A stretch of 14,906 bases of DNA, taken from assembly GCA_043812755.1 (NCBI GenBank), contig JBDRLV010000051.1:1-14906 (forward strand), written 5' to 3'. How positions within the stretch are numbered: position 1 is the first letter of the stretch; every line of letters starts with the position of its first letter. The notes below the pieces were generated by a model. It did not search any database and was not told where the DNA came from. It saw only the letters and a list, made by a program, of their open reading frames with translations. This DNA is from JBDRLV01 sp043812755. GTDB taxonomy: Bacteria; Patescibacteriota; Patescibacteriia; UBA9934; GWF2-40-263. This document shows positions 5,621-12,489 of the stretch, piece by piece. The position numbers and the translations under genes are program-made.

Positions 5621-7355
5621 ATTTACCTTGTACTTTCTCAACCAGCTTCTGTAACTCAGCGATTGCCTTTGGTGTATCCGGCGACAGCGGACGCAATATA
5701 TCTATAATCTGCTCTCTTGTATACTCACCGTCATCACGCAAATCATCAGTAAGCGCCATTACCTCACCAAACCTCTCGCCTGCCTTATTGCTTGGCTTAA
5801 ACTTAAGCTCTATCAAATCCTTTCCACCAACCAATGGCTTGGGTTTACCATCTTCCACATTAACCTTTTGAGCACGCTCCAACAACCACTGCTCTGCAGG
5901 AAACTCCTCAGGATACGAAACCCAGTCCTCAAACACAGGATCACGAAATGGCCCACGCCCCAAGTGGTCAGCCTTGGCAACACGCACCAACTCGGTAATT
6001 GTTGCGGGATGAATTCTTGCTGCCAAGCGCCTTATCGCACCATCACTCACTTTTTCGTTTGGACTAACTGCCTTTTGATCAGCAATATACAGCATTGATG
6101 GAGCCAAATGACTCTCAACCAATTTCACAACCTTTTGCTGAGTCTTTTTATCAACACCTAAACTTTCCATAAATCGATTGGCTGGCTCAGCACCTTCTGG
6201 TTCGTGCTTTTTTGATGTAATGCGCCCTTTTTCATTCACTTCTGTAACATCTGGTTTGCCCAAGTCATGACAAAGAGCAGTAAGCATCTGAACCCAAGCT
6301 TCATCTTTTTCTAATCCTTCAAGACGACAAATGCGTGCAGCCTCATTTACAGCCATGATTGAATGAATCCAGACATCACCTTCTGGATGCCAGCCTGGAT
6401 CCTGTGGAGTCTCTTTAAGTTTGTACAGTTCCTCATGAAGCTCCTCTAACACACCAAGCCTTAATGCCTCTTGTAGCCCAACAGAAGGCAATTCTGATTT
6501 TAACATCAACTTTTTCCACTCCTCCAAATGTCGCTCTTTTGGAATGTCTTTGAGAAGGGGAACCATTTCCTGCATCAATTCAAATGAATTCTTTTTTACC
6601 TCAGGCTGACCTGGCTCTGAGACTACCAACTCCTTTGAAGAATCAATGTTAAGCCCAAAGCGACCAACAAACTGAACAGCACGAAGAACACGCAAAGGAT
6701 CATCTTGAAATCGCACACCATCTGTTACAACTAACCTATGATGCTTTATATCCTCAATCCCACCATAATAATCAAACACTTCGCCTGTTAAGGGATCGGC
6801 CCCCATTGCATTCATTGTAAAATCACGACGACGAGCAGCTTCTTGAATACTCATGTACGGATCAGCCTTTACATTAAAATCAGTGTGAGCACTACGCTTC
6901 TTATTCTTACCATCTTTTCTATCCTCAGCCCCAGCTTCCTGCTTTTCAGCCTCTGACATTTTAGAGTCTGTACGTGGAAGTGAAAGATCAATATCAATCC
7001 CACTCCCAAAAGTAATTTTTAAAACTGCAAAAGCATCTCCAACATCATCTACTCTGCCATGAGCTTTTGCAATTTCAAGAATTTTTTCAGGCTCAAGCCC
7101 GTAAACCTCAACATCAAAATCTTTTGAAATTTTTCCAAAATACAAATCTCGTACTGATCCGCCAACCAAAAGGGCTCGTCCGCCAGCCTCTTTAAATGCT
7201 CGCGACATATCCAAAACTTTTTCATAAGCCTGAGCATGTTCTTCACTGCTATACTCGCGCAGTAACTCAACAAACCGTTCAGGCCGAGGAATCCCAGCCT
7301 CAGGCCGTTCACGAATCTCCTCAAATGTTTCAGGAGGTCTTTGTATTTCGTTCAT
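5619..7355 (-). CDS. cca: CCA-adding tRNA nucleotidyltransferase / poly(A) polymerase family with HD domain
   Basis: 578 residues. The nucleotidyltransferase head has LLVGGSVRD (62-70), the metal-binding DFD (79-81), and the class II signatures RRRDFTMNAM (175-184) and DDPLRVLRAVQF (218-229). An HD phosphohydrolase domain follows, with WHPEGDVWIHS (322-332) and HDLGK (363-367). The enzyme builds or repairs the tRNA 3' CCA. Both intact tRNAs here encode CCA, so repair is the likely role for them. Oddities are a 50-residue charged N-terminal extension before the head and a hydrophilic insert at about 130-158 (KMSEAEKQEAGAEDRKDGKN) between the active-site strand and the RRRDF motif. The ATG is 19 nt after the holA stop, so it is probably co-transcribed. 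A TATAAT (7371-7366) lies exactly 10 nt before the ATG but lacks a -35, so an internal leaderless start is possible. There is no Shine-Dalgarno. Confidence 0.93.
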   Translation of the reverse strand: MNEIQRPPETFEEIRERPEAGIPRPERFVELLREYSSEEHAQAYEKVLDMSRAFKEAGGRALLVGGSVRDLYFGKISKDFDVEVYGLEPEKILEIAKAHGRVDDVGDAFAVLKITFGSGIDIDLSLPRTDSKMSEAEKQEAGAEDRKDGKNKKRSAHTDFNVKADPYMSIQEAARRRDFTMNAMGADPLTGEVFDYYGGIEDIKHHRLVVTDGVRFQDDPLRVLRAVQFVGRFGLNIDSSKELVVSEPGQPEVKKNSFELMQEMVPLLKDIPKERHLEEWKKLMLKSELPSVGLQEALRLGVLEELHEELYKLKETPQDPGWHPEGDVWIHSIMAVNEAARICRLEGLEKDEAWVQMLTALCHDLGKPDVTEVNEKGRITSKKHEPEGAEPANRFMESLGVDKKTQQKVVKLVESHLAPSMLYIADQKAVSPNEKVSDGAIRRLAARIHPATITELVRVAKADHLGRGPFRDPVFEDWVSYPEEFPAEQWLLERAQKVNVEDGKPKPLVGGKDLIELKFKPSNKAGERFGEVMALTDDLRDDGEYTREQIIDILRPLSPDTPKAIAELQKLVEKVQGK

Positions 7356-7374
7356 AAAAAATATTATTATATTC

Positions 7375-8361
7375 TTATTGTATCAAATCTACTGCTATAA
7401 GGTCGACTGCAAGGCCAGCGCCTATACCACCTGTTTTCATGGCAGTATCGTATTTAAATAAAAGATTGTGAGTTTGTTTGAGATCATCAAGTGTAAACCC
7501 ACGAGCTTGCTCAAGAGCTTTCTGAGCTACATAAGGATGCAAACTCATTATACTTGCCAGCTCCTGCTTTGACGCAAATTGATTCTCATTAAGAAGACAG
7601 CGAGCCCCAAGCAAAATTCGAACCTGACGCGCTAGCATTCCGATCAGTTGAAAATCATCTGCACCAGAAAGACGCTCTTGGTCCAATAGCTCAAGTGCGC
7701 GAGCAGATTGCTTGCGCGAGATGGCGTCAACAAGCTCAAATATTTGTCCTTCAAAAGAAGCCCGCACTAGCTTCTCAACCATGTCAACTGAAATCTGCTC
7801 ACCCTTGGCATACGCAACCAGCTTTTTAATCTCATTGCTCATTTGCCAAAGGTCGGATCCAACTCTTGTAACTAAAACATTCAAAGCCTGCTGACCAATT
7901 GTTCCACCAATCTGTTTAATTCGCCCTGCAACCCATTGATTCAATTCATAACCCTCAAGTTGGGGAAAAGGATAAAAATGAACATCAGCACCCTCTTTTA
8001 ATTTTTTAAATAAAGCTTTTTTCTCAAGAGCACTCGGCTCCATTGTTTCCCAAAGTACAACAATTGTTGAATCAGGAGTTTTCATAAGACCTTGCTCCCA
8101 CACAGGTTCTGTGTCTTTTTTAACGCTCCCGACAAGATCACGAATTAAAACCATACGCTTCTTTGCCAAGAACGGAGCGCTTGCAACTGCCTGCAAAACA
8201 TCTCCTGGTCGTAGGGACGTTGCATGCAACGTCCCTACTGAATCTGGAAAAGTTACAGTATTCATCCCTGTGGGATCGTGCTTCTGACCAAAAGCAGAGC
8301 GCATTGTAAGCGCCTTTTCTTGAACTCTGTATGTATCGTCGCCGTAAATAAAGATAAGCAT
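7375..8361 (-). CDS. holA: DNA polymerase III delta subunit (clamp-loader)
   Basis: 328 residues from the ATG at 8361. It has the delta-subunit layout: an N-terminal MLIFIYGDDTYRVQEKAL (start of domain I), the core APFLAKKRMVLIRDLVGS, the AAA+-like middle with LNQWVAGRIKQIGG and LVTRVGSDLWQMSNEIKKLVAYA, and the C-terminal collar domain (IFELVDAISRKQSARALELLD, MLARQVRILLGARCLL). Delta opens the beta clamp during loading. The open frame reaches a GTG at 8370, but that codon touches the -10 box, so ATG 8361 is preferred. With TAATAT ending 9 nt upstream the mRNA is probably leaderless. Within the gene a 28-bp perfect palindrome (8211-8238) is translated in frame as about residues 42-50 (SVGTLHATS), in the segment before the conserved PGDVLQAV. 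It heads a two-gene unit with cca. Confidence 0.93.
   Translation of the reverse strand: MLIFIYGDDTYRVQEKALTMRSAFGQKHDPTGMNTVTFPDSVGTLHATSLRPGDVLQAVASAPFLAKKRMVLIRDLVGSVKKDTEPVWEQGLMKTPDSTIVVLWETMEPSALEKKALFKKLKEGADVHFYPFPQLEGYELNQWVAGRIKQIGGTIGQQALNVLVTRVGSDLWQMSNEIKKLVAYAKGEQISVDMVEKLVRASFEGQIFELVDAISRKQSARALELLDQERLSGADDFQLIGMLARQVRILLGARCLLNENQFASKQELASIMSLHPYVAQKALEQARGFTLDDLKQTHNLLFKYDTAMKTGGIGAGLAVDLIAVDLIQ
8211..8238. repeat. 28-bp perfect palindrome inside the holA coding region
   Basis: GTAGGGACGTTGCA (8211-8224) is followed directly by its exact reverse complement (8225-8238). Palindromes opening with GTAGGG and closing with CCCTAC are a known style of dispersed bacterial repeat, though identity with any named family is not established here. 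The host gene stays in frame through it. Confidence 0.85.
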
Positions 8362-8370
8362 AGTAAGCAC

Positions 8371-8399
8371 ATATTACCTTGAATTAAACAGATTGACAA
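8371..8399 (-). promoter_or_regulatory. Promoter of holA-cca, near-leaderless
   Basis: TTGTCA (8399-8394), a 17-bp spacer and TAATAT (8376-8371). The ATG at 8361 is 9 nt beyond the -10 box, so the mRNA would start within 0-3 nt of it. Confidence 0.75.
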
Positions 8400-8405
8400 A
8401 GTAAC

Positions 8406-8429
8406 AAAAAAAGGCCTTTCGGCCCTTTT
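8406..8429 (-). terminator. Intrinsic terminator of polA
   Basis: On the minus strand AAAAG-GGCC, a GAAA loop and GGCC-TTTTTTT make a 4-bp GC stem extended by A-T pairs across a bulged G. The T7 run is part of the upper arm and tail. It starts 12 nt after the polA stop codon. Confidence 0.85.
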
Positions 8430-8440
8430 GGTTTCATTTT

Positions 8441-11029
8441 TTACTTCTCTTGCCAATCATGTAAATCACCCCAATTCTTTCCAACTTCCACATCTACCAC
8501 CAACGGCACTTCAAGAGACACAACGCTCTGCATTAACTCCTGCACACCACGCGCCACTCCATCAACTGCATCTTTATTAACCTCAAGCACAAGTTCATCA
8601 TGAACCTGCAGTAATAGCTTTGCAGGCCAGTCACTGTGCTCTAACCAACCCTGCACTGAAATCATTGCCATTTTCATAATGTCTGCAGCAGTACCTTGCA
8701 CTGGCATATTAATCGCCATGCGCTCTGCTTGAGCCACTAACATTTGCACACCTGAATTTATTTCTGGAAAATATCGCCTGCGCCCAAGAAGCGTTTGAAC
8801 AAACCCTTCATCATGCGCTTTAATCTTAGTTCCATCAAGATAATCTCGCACTGCATGATGAATTTGAAAATACTTATCAATAAACTCTTTTGCCTCACTC
8901 ATGCTCATGTCAGTTGCTCGCCCCAAAGCTCGTGGCCCCATTCCATAAATGATTCCGAAATTAATTGCCTTTGCTGCACGACGTTGCTCCTTTGTCACTT
9001 TATCTTCTTCAACACCAAAAACTTCTGAAGCAGTTCGTGTATGAATATCAGCTCCTTCTTTAAACGCTTTGATAAAAGCTTGATCTTTAGCCAAGACAGC
9101 AACAAGTCTTAACTCAATTTGAGAATAATCAGCACAGACTAAAACTTTTCCCTTTCCTGCAACAAATGCCTTTCTAATCTTTCGACCAAGCTCAGTCTTA
9201 ATTGGAATATTCTGCAAATTCGGATCAGAGGAAGAAAGCCGACCTGTTGCTGTGACAGTTTGATTAAAAGAAGTGTGAACTCGTCCGTCTTTGCCAACAA
9301 GCTTTGGCAGAGCCTCAACATAGGTTGATTGAAGTTTAGCGAGTTCTCGGTATTCAGAGATCAAAGGAATGATAGGATGTGCTTCCATTAATTTTTCAAG
9401 CTCAGGAGCTGCTGTTGAAATTCCTGTTTTTGTCTTTTTAATTCCTTTGGTTGGCAACTCAAGCTTTTCAAAAAGAACCTGTGCTAACTGTTGAGTTGAA
9501 TTAACATTAAACTGCTCACCAGCGAACTCAACAATCTCTTTTTCAAGTTTTTCAATTTGTGTTTTTAACTCTTCTGAAAAAGTGCCAAGCGAATCTACAT
9601 CAATCTCAATGCCATTGTGTTCCATTTCCTGTAATACATGAATAAGCGGCATTTCAATCTCTTCCATAATTTTTTTCATGCCATTTGCTTCAAGCTCTTT
9701 TTGCGCAGATTGTGCCAAAACTGGCATAGAAGAAATAACCTGTTCAAGAGCTTGCTTTTCTTTTTCTGTAGAAATAGATTTTGGAAAATCCGGCAGTCTT
9801 TTATCTAATAGCTCTTTGGCCAAAGAAGGAATATCGTGATTACGAGAACCTGAATGTAGTAAATAAGAAGCAACCATTAAATCAAAAAACCTTGAATCAG
9901 GAGTTACTCCAATAGAATAAATAAGGCTCTTTAAATCATGCACAACAATCTGCTCGGCTTTTCTTATTTTTTCCTTAATCTCTTCAATCTGCTTCTTGTT
10001 TGGGTTCGCAATAATGGTTGTATCTTTACCGTCTGAAATTGCAATCGCACACAAAGTTGCTCCAAATAGATCAGCAGGTTGCTCAAGGACACAAAACGCT
10101 AGCGTGCCCTCAACCTGCACTCTTGCTTGATTATTTGCTATTGGTGGGGCAGGTGTGTCGTTAATGTATTTTCGAAGCAATGTTCTAAATTCCAAATCTT
10201 TAAATAATGTAACAAGCTTTTGTTTATCAGGTTCACTAATTTTCGCTTGCGAAAATATAAAATCAACAGGAATATTGTGCACTAGCTCAACAAGCTTCCT
10301 TGATTCTTCCATTGTCTTTTCTTGGCCTTTGAGTTTTTTTGCATATTTATCAGGCACTTCATCATTTTTCAATGCTTGGATCAAATTCTTAATTGAGCCA
10401 TGGGTTTGAATAAGCTCAGTCGCACCTTTTTCACCAATTCCAGCAACGCCAGGAATGTTATCAGAAGGATCTCCGCGCAATGCCTTAAAATCGATTAACT
10501 CTGATGGAGTAAGAGCAAAGCGCTCTTCAACAGCCTTAAGATCATAGAGCTGCGTTTGCGAAATTCCTTTTTTAAAAAACAAAACTTCAATTCCATCATC
10601 AACTAATTGCAAAAGATCCAAATCACCGCTTACTATCCTAGCTTTCATTCCTTTCTTTTGTGCCTTTTTAGCAAGTGTGGCAATTACATCATCTGCTTCA
10701 AAACCTGTCGTGCTATAGGAAGGAATGCCATAAGCACTAAGTATCTCTTTTATTATATCTATTTGGTCATAGAGCTCTTGAGCCTTTTCTTCACGATGTG
10801 CTTTATATTCTTTATACAATTCATGACGAAATGTTGGTGTTGGCAAATCCCATGCAACTGCCATGTAATCTGGTTTTTCCTGCTCAAGCATTTTCTCAAG
10901 CACAACTGCAAATCCGTATGCAGCATTAACAACAAGACCACTCTTTGTTGTCAGCGGAGGAATAGCATGCCATGCCCTATGTAAAAGGGCATTGCCATCA
11001 AGTAATAAAATTGTTTCTTTCTTTAGCAT
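8441..11029 (-). CDS. polA: DNA polymerase I
   Basis: 862 residues from the ATG at 11029. An in-frame ATG at 11041 lies inside the -10 box and is rejected. Order of domains: a 5'-3' flap nuclease (LLLDGNALLHRAWHA, GFEADDVIATLA, VSGDLDLLQLV, LRGDPSDNIPGVAGIGEKGA) to about residue 260, then a 3'-5' exonuclease-like domain at about 300-470, then the polymerase. Motif A is DYSQIELR (about 630), motif B RRAAKAINFGIIYGMG (about 690) and motif C QVHDELVLEV (about 810). TGRLSSSDPNLQNIP precedes motif A. The proofreading residues are gone: VLEQPADL replaces the DxE strand, HDLKSLIYSIG lacks the later aspartate, and no YxxxD motif is seen, as in Taq-type enzymes. It repairs gaps and removes Okazaki primers. 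It is a single-gene unit, likely leaderless. Confidence 0.97.
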   Translation of the reverse strand: MLKKETILLLDGNALLHRAWHAIPPLTTKSGLVVNAAYGFAVVLEKMLEQEKPDYMAVAWDLPTPTFRHELYKEYKAHREEKAQELYDQIDIIKEILSAYGIPSYSTTGFEADDVIATLAKKAQKKGMKARIVSGDLDLLQLVDDGIEVLFFKKGISQTQLYDLKAVEERFALTPSELIDFKALRGDPSDNIPGVAGIGEKGATELIQTHGSIKNLIQALKNDEVPDKYAKKLKGQEKTMEESRKLVELVHNIPVDFIFSQAKISEPDKQKLVTLFKDLEFRTLLRKYINDTPAPPIANNQARVQVEGTLAFCVLEQPADLFGATLCAIAISDGKDTTIIANPNKKQIEEIKEKIRKAEQIVVHDLKSLIYSIGVTPDSRFFDLMVASYLLHSGSRNHDIPSLAKELLDKRLPDFPKSISTEKEKQALEQVISSMPVLAQSAQKELEANGMKKIMEEIEMPLIHVLQEMEHNGIEIDVDSLGTFSEELKTQIEKLEKEIVEFAGEQFNVNSTQQLAQVLFEKLELPTKGIKKTKTGISTAAPELEKLMEAHPIIPLISEYRELAKLQSTYVEALPKLVGKDGRVHTSFNQTVTATGRLSSSDPNLQNIPIKTELGRKIRKAFVAGKGKVLVCADYSQIELRLVAVLAKDQAFIKAFKEGADIHTRTASEVFGVEEDKVTKEQRRAAKAINFGIIYGMGPRALGRATDMSMSEAKEFIDKYFQIHHAVRDYLDGTKIKAHDEGFVQTLLGRRRYFPEINSGVQMLVAQAERMAINMPVQGTAADIMKMAMISVQGWLEHSDWPAKLLLQVHDELVLEVNKDAVDGVARGVQELMQSVVSLEVPLVVDVEVGKNWGDLHDWQEK

Positions 11030-11039
11030 AAGTATTAAC

Positions 11040-11068
11040 ATATTACGCGTTTTGAGCCTTAAAGTCCA
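11040..11068 (-). promoter_or_regulatory. Promoter of polA, near-leaderless
   Basis: TGGACT (11068-11063), a 17-bp spacer and TAATAT (11045-11040) on the minus strand. The preferred ATG (11029) begins 10 nt after the -10 box, the same spacing seen for holA and cca. There is no Shine-Dalgarno. Confidence 0.6.
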
Positions 11069-11075
11069 TTATCAT

Positions 11076-11103
11076 TTGACAATGTATAGAATTCTGATAT
11101 TCT
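11076..11103 (+). promoter_or_regulatory. Promoter of the 80-aa orphan
   Basis: TTGACA (11076-11081), a 16-bp spacer ending in TGA, then TATTCT (11098-11103), which makes an extended -10. It is divergent from the polA promoter, with 7 bp between the two -35 boxes. Confidence 0.8.
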
Positions 11104-11130
11104 TCAGTAACAAACAAACCGGAGGAGAAA

Positions 11131-11373
11131 ATGCTCAAAATCCACAGTATTTCACACAAAATTAGTAGACAAGCTGATATTGTCTACTTTGACACCATGC
11201 TTAAGGAATGGGTCAATAACCAAAAAAACCACAAAGGTGTTGAGAGTGTCAGCATACACCTAATCACAACCGAGAATATCAGAACATTCTTTGCTTTCAT
11301 CTTGTACGAGCCAAGGAAGGCAAAGAAAATGAAACCGAAGCAAAAGAAGGCTGGTGTGCCAAAACAAAAATAG
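11131..11373 (+). CDS. Small basic protein, unknown function
   Basis: 80 residues that I do not recognise. Residues 1-60 could form a small mixed alpha/beta domain (KISRQADIVYFDTMLKEWVNN, then SVSIHLITTENIRTFFAFILYE). The last 20 residues are a lysine-rich tail (KAKKMKPKQKKAGVPKQK), suggesting contact with nucleic acid or an acidic surface. Expression signals are strong: an extended -10 promoter and GGAGG (11121-11125) 5 nt before the ATG. It has its own terminator (11407-11430). The unit is compact and clearly expressed by its signals, so I regard it as a real gene despite its size. Confidence 0.75.
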   Translation: MLKIHSISHKISRQADIVYFDTMLKEWVNNQKNHKGVESVSIHLITTENIRTFFAFILYEPRKAKKMKPKQKKAGVPKQK

Positions 11374-11406
11374 GCACTTCGCCTCCAGCGTCCTACTACT
11401 CAAACC

Positions 11407-11430
11407 CGAGCACCTTGCTCGATTTTTTTT
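11407..11430 (+). terminator. Intrinsic terminator of the 80-aa gene
   Basis: CGAGCA and TGCTCG pair perfectly around CCT, followed by A and T8. Confidence 0.92.
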
Positions 11431-11444
11431 ATTACACAAATCAA

Positions 11445-11570
11445 CAAACGTTGAAAAACTGGATGAGATGCCGGTGCATGGGGAAAGCAACGAGGAGCTG
11501 TACTAAAACGTACAGCGACGAGTTGCAGGGGGGGCCATAAGCCGACAGATCGCCAGTTTTTCAACGTTTG
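11445..11570. other. 126-nt nested hairpin: candidate structured RNA or MITE
   Basis: 18-bp perfect outer arms (CAAACGTTGAAAAACTGG at 11445-11462 and its complement at 11553-11570) enclose 90 nt that fold further. CGG/CCG and ATGG/CCAT form short helices, then comes GCAAC/GTTGC, then GCTGTAC/GTACAGC with a TAAAAC loop. Between the last two helices GAGGA faces GACGA. Read antiparallel this is two tandem G.A pairs on each side of one G-C pair, so the top is a continuous 17-layer rod. That pattern only works on the plus strand. No promoter is evident just upstream. The 18-bp arms and the ACACAAA direct copies flanking it (11434-11440, 11574-11580) would also fit a miniature transposable element. 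Confidence 0.65.
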
Positions 11571-11578
11571 CAAACACA

Positions 11579-11643
11579 AAACGCACAGTATATCAATATG
11601 ACAATTATATAATAGAAATTGTCGAGATATTTTTTGTGCGTTT
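11579..11643. repeat. 65-nt nested inverted repeat
   Basis: AAACGCACA (11579-11587) and TGTGCGTTT (11635-11643) pair perfectly. Inside, ATATC/GATAT and GACAATT/AATTGTC continue the stem with small internal loops. It lies 12 nt after the end of the minus-strand 227-aa gene and could act as its terminator, with the T-rich stretch TTTTGTGTTT following on the minus strand. The region 11374-11655 otherwise holds only the terminator and the 126-nt hairpin. Confidence 0.6.
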
Positions 11644-11655
11644 AGTGAGTCAAGC

Positions 11656-12339
11656 TTATAGAGTGGGCGATGGCTTACCCTGCTTGCTCCGAAGAGAGTA
11701 CTTATAGTACTCAACCATCTTGTCAAAGAGCGCGCGAACATCTTTTGCGCTGATTGGTCTTTTCATGTAACAACTTGCAGTTCGAGGATCATCCAAATCA
11801 TCCTCACTTGCAGCAAGGCAGATGAACTCTCCCAAATACCTATTCAGCATTGTGCTGTGCTTGAGACCTTTGTAGTGGTGCGTGTAATCATTAGTGCGTG
11901 TATAAAGCTCCCACTGAGTGCCACGTTTTGCACGCAAACGAATCTCTCCAAAACAATGAACATTATCTGTAGGCTCTTTTTCCCTCACTTCTCGATGGTC
12001 AATATACATCGTGATATCGAAAAATGATTCAGATGGAATCTTAGTGCCTGCAGAAATCTGAAGAGACAAACGAAGGCTCACACCCCAATTCTCAAACAAG
12101 AATCTCTCACCAATAAAGTTGTCAAAAAATGCCAGCTCATCCTCATCTCCACCAGCACACGACGTCCCATTGTCGTTATGATCTGGCACGAGCTTGTGCT
12201 TGAAGACAAGACGTTGATTGAATTCCTCAAACCGACCTGTTGCCCAGTTGAGAGAATTCGGATTTTGAGCTGAAATGATTCTTGCAAGTGTCGGCAGACC
12301 TCCCACCACCTCTTGCGTTGTTCTATACCAAAACAGCAA
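11656..12339 (-). CDS. Orphan protein of 227 residues, function unknown
   Basis: It starts at a TTG placed 5 nt after the full-length Shine-Dalgarno AAGGAGGT, which decides the start. The product is soluble and mixed alpha/beta with no signal peptide or membrane helix. Notable stretches are LPTLARIISAQNPNSLNW, then an acidic segment DEDELAFFDNFIGERF, FFDITMYIDHREV, the strand-like FGEIRLRAKRGTQWELYTRT, and a C-terminal helix AKDVRALFDKMVEYYKYSL. I cannot place it in a family. Its promoter is one of the best in the window, with an inverted repeat over the -35, suggesting a strong but repressible gene. A longer ATG-initiated frame overlaps its 5' end in another phase and is judged spurious. Confidence 0.78.
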   Translation of the reverse strand: MLFWYRTTQEVVGGLPTLARIISAQNPNSLNWATGRFEEFNQRLVFKHKLVPDHNDNGTSCAGGDEDELAFFDNFIGERFLFENWGVSLRLSLQISAGTKIPSESFFDITMYIDHREVREKEPTDNVHCFGEIRLRAKRGTQWELYTRTNDYTHHYKGLKHSTMLNRYLGEFICLAASEDDLDDPRTASCYMKRPISAKDVRALFDKMVEYYKYSLRSKQGKPSPTL

Positions 12340-12396
12340 TTTACACCTCCTTTTTGTGTTGTTTTTGCCATTTAGCCGTGTCCCAAAGGACTCAGC

Positions 12397-12436
12397 ACTA
12401 TACCAGAAAAAAATACGATTGTCAACCCCTGTTGAC
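12397..12436 (-). promoter_or_regulatory. Near-consensus promoter with inverted repeat at -35
   Basis: On the minus strand TTGACA (12425-12420), a 17-bp spacer and TATAGT (12402-12397), preceded by TGG as an extended -10. GTCAAC and GTTGAC (12421-12426 and 12431-12436) form a perfect 6-bp inverted repeat overlapping the -35 box, a plausible operator. The leader of about 50 nt ends in the AAGGAGGT site. Confidence 0.85.
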
Positions 12437-12445
12437 TAACCAATC

Positions 12446-12472
12446 AAAAATCCCGATCGCGCGATCGGGATT
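12446..12472 (-). terminator. Intrinsic terminator of the GerMN gene
   Basis: A 24-bp perfect palindrome (AATCCCGATCGC and complement, 12449-12472) is followed on the minus strand by a run of five T (12450-12446, overlapping the stem end). It starts 17 nt after the stop codon. Confidence 0.9.
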
Positions 12473-12489
12473 CATTATTCGTGTTTCAT

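Noticed and set aside
11041..11041. ATG at 11041 as the polA start
   Set aside because: It lies within the TAATAT -10 box, so it could not be on that transcript. The ATG at 11029 fits the promoter.
11445..11570. Signal recognition particle RNA, 6S RNA or hammerhead ribozyme
   Set aside because: None of the conserved cores I know is present (the SRP GGAAG tetraloop region, the 6S central bubble layout, the hammerhead CTGATGA and GAAA set).
12078..12371. 97-residue minus-strand ORF starting with an ATG upstream of the 227-aa gene
   Set aside because: It overlaps the 227-aa gene in another frame, and the strong AAGGAGGT site lies inside it at the correct distance for the TTG start. Its sequence looks like a frame shadow.
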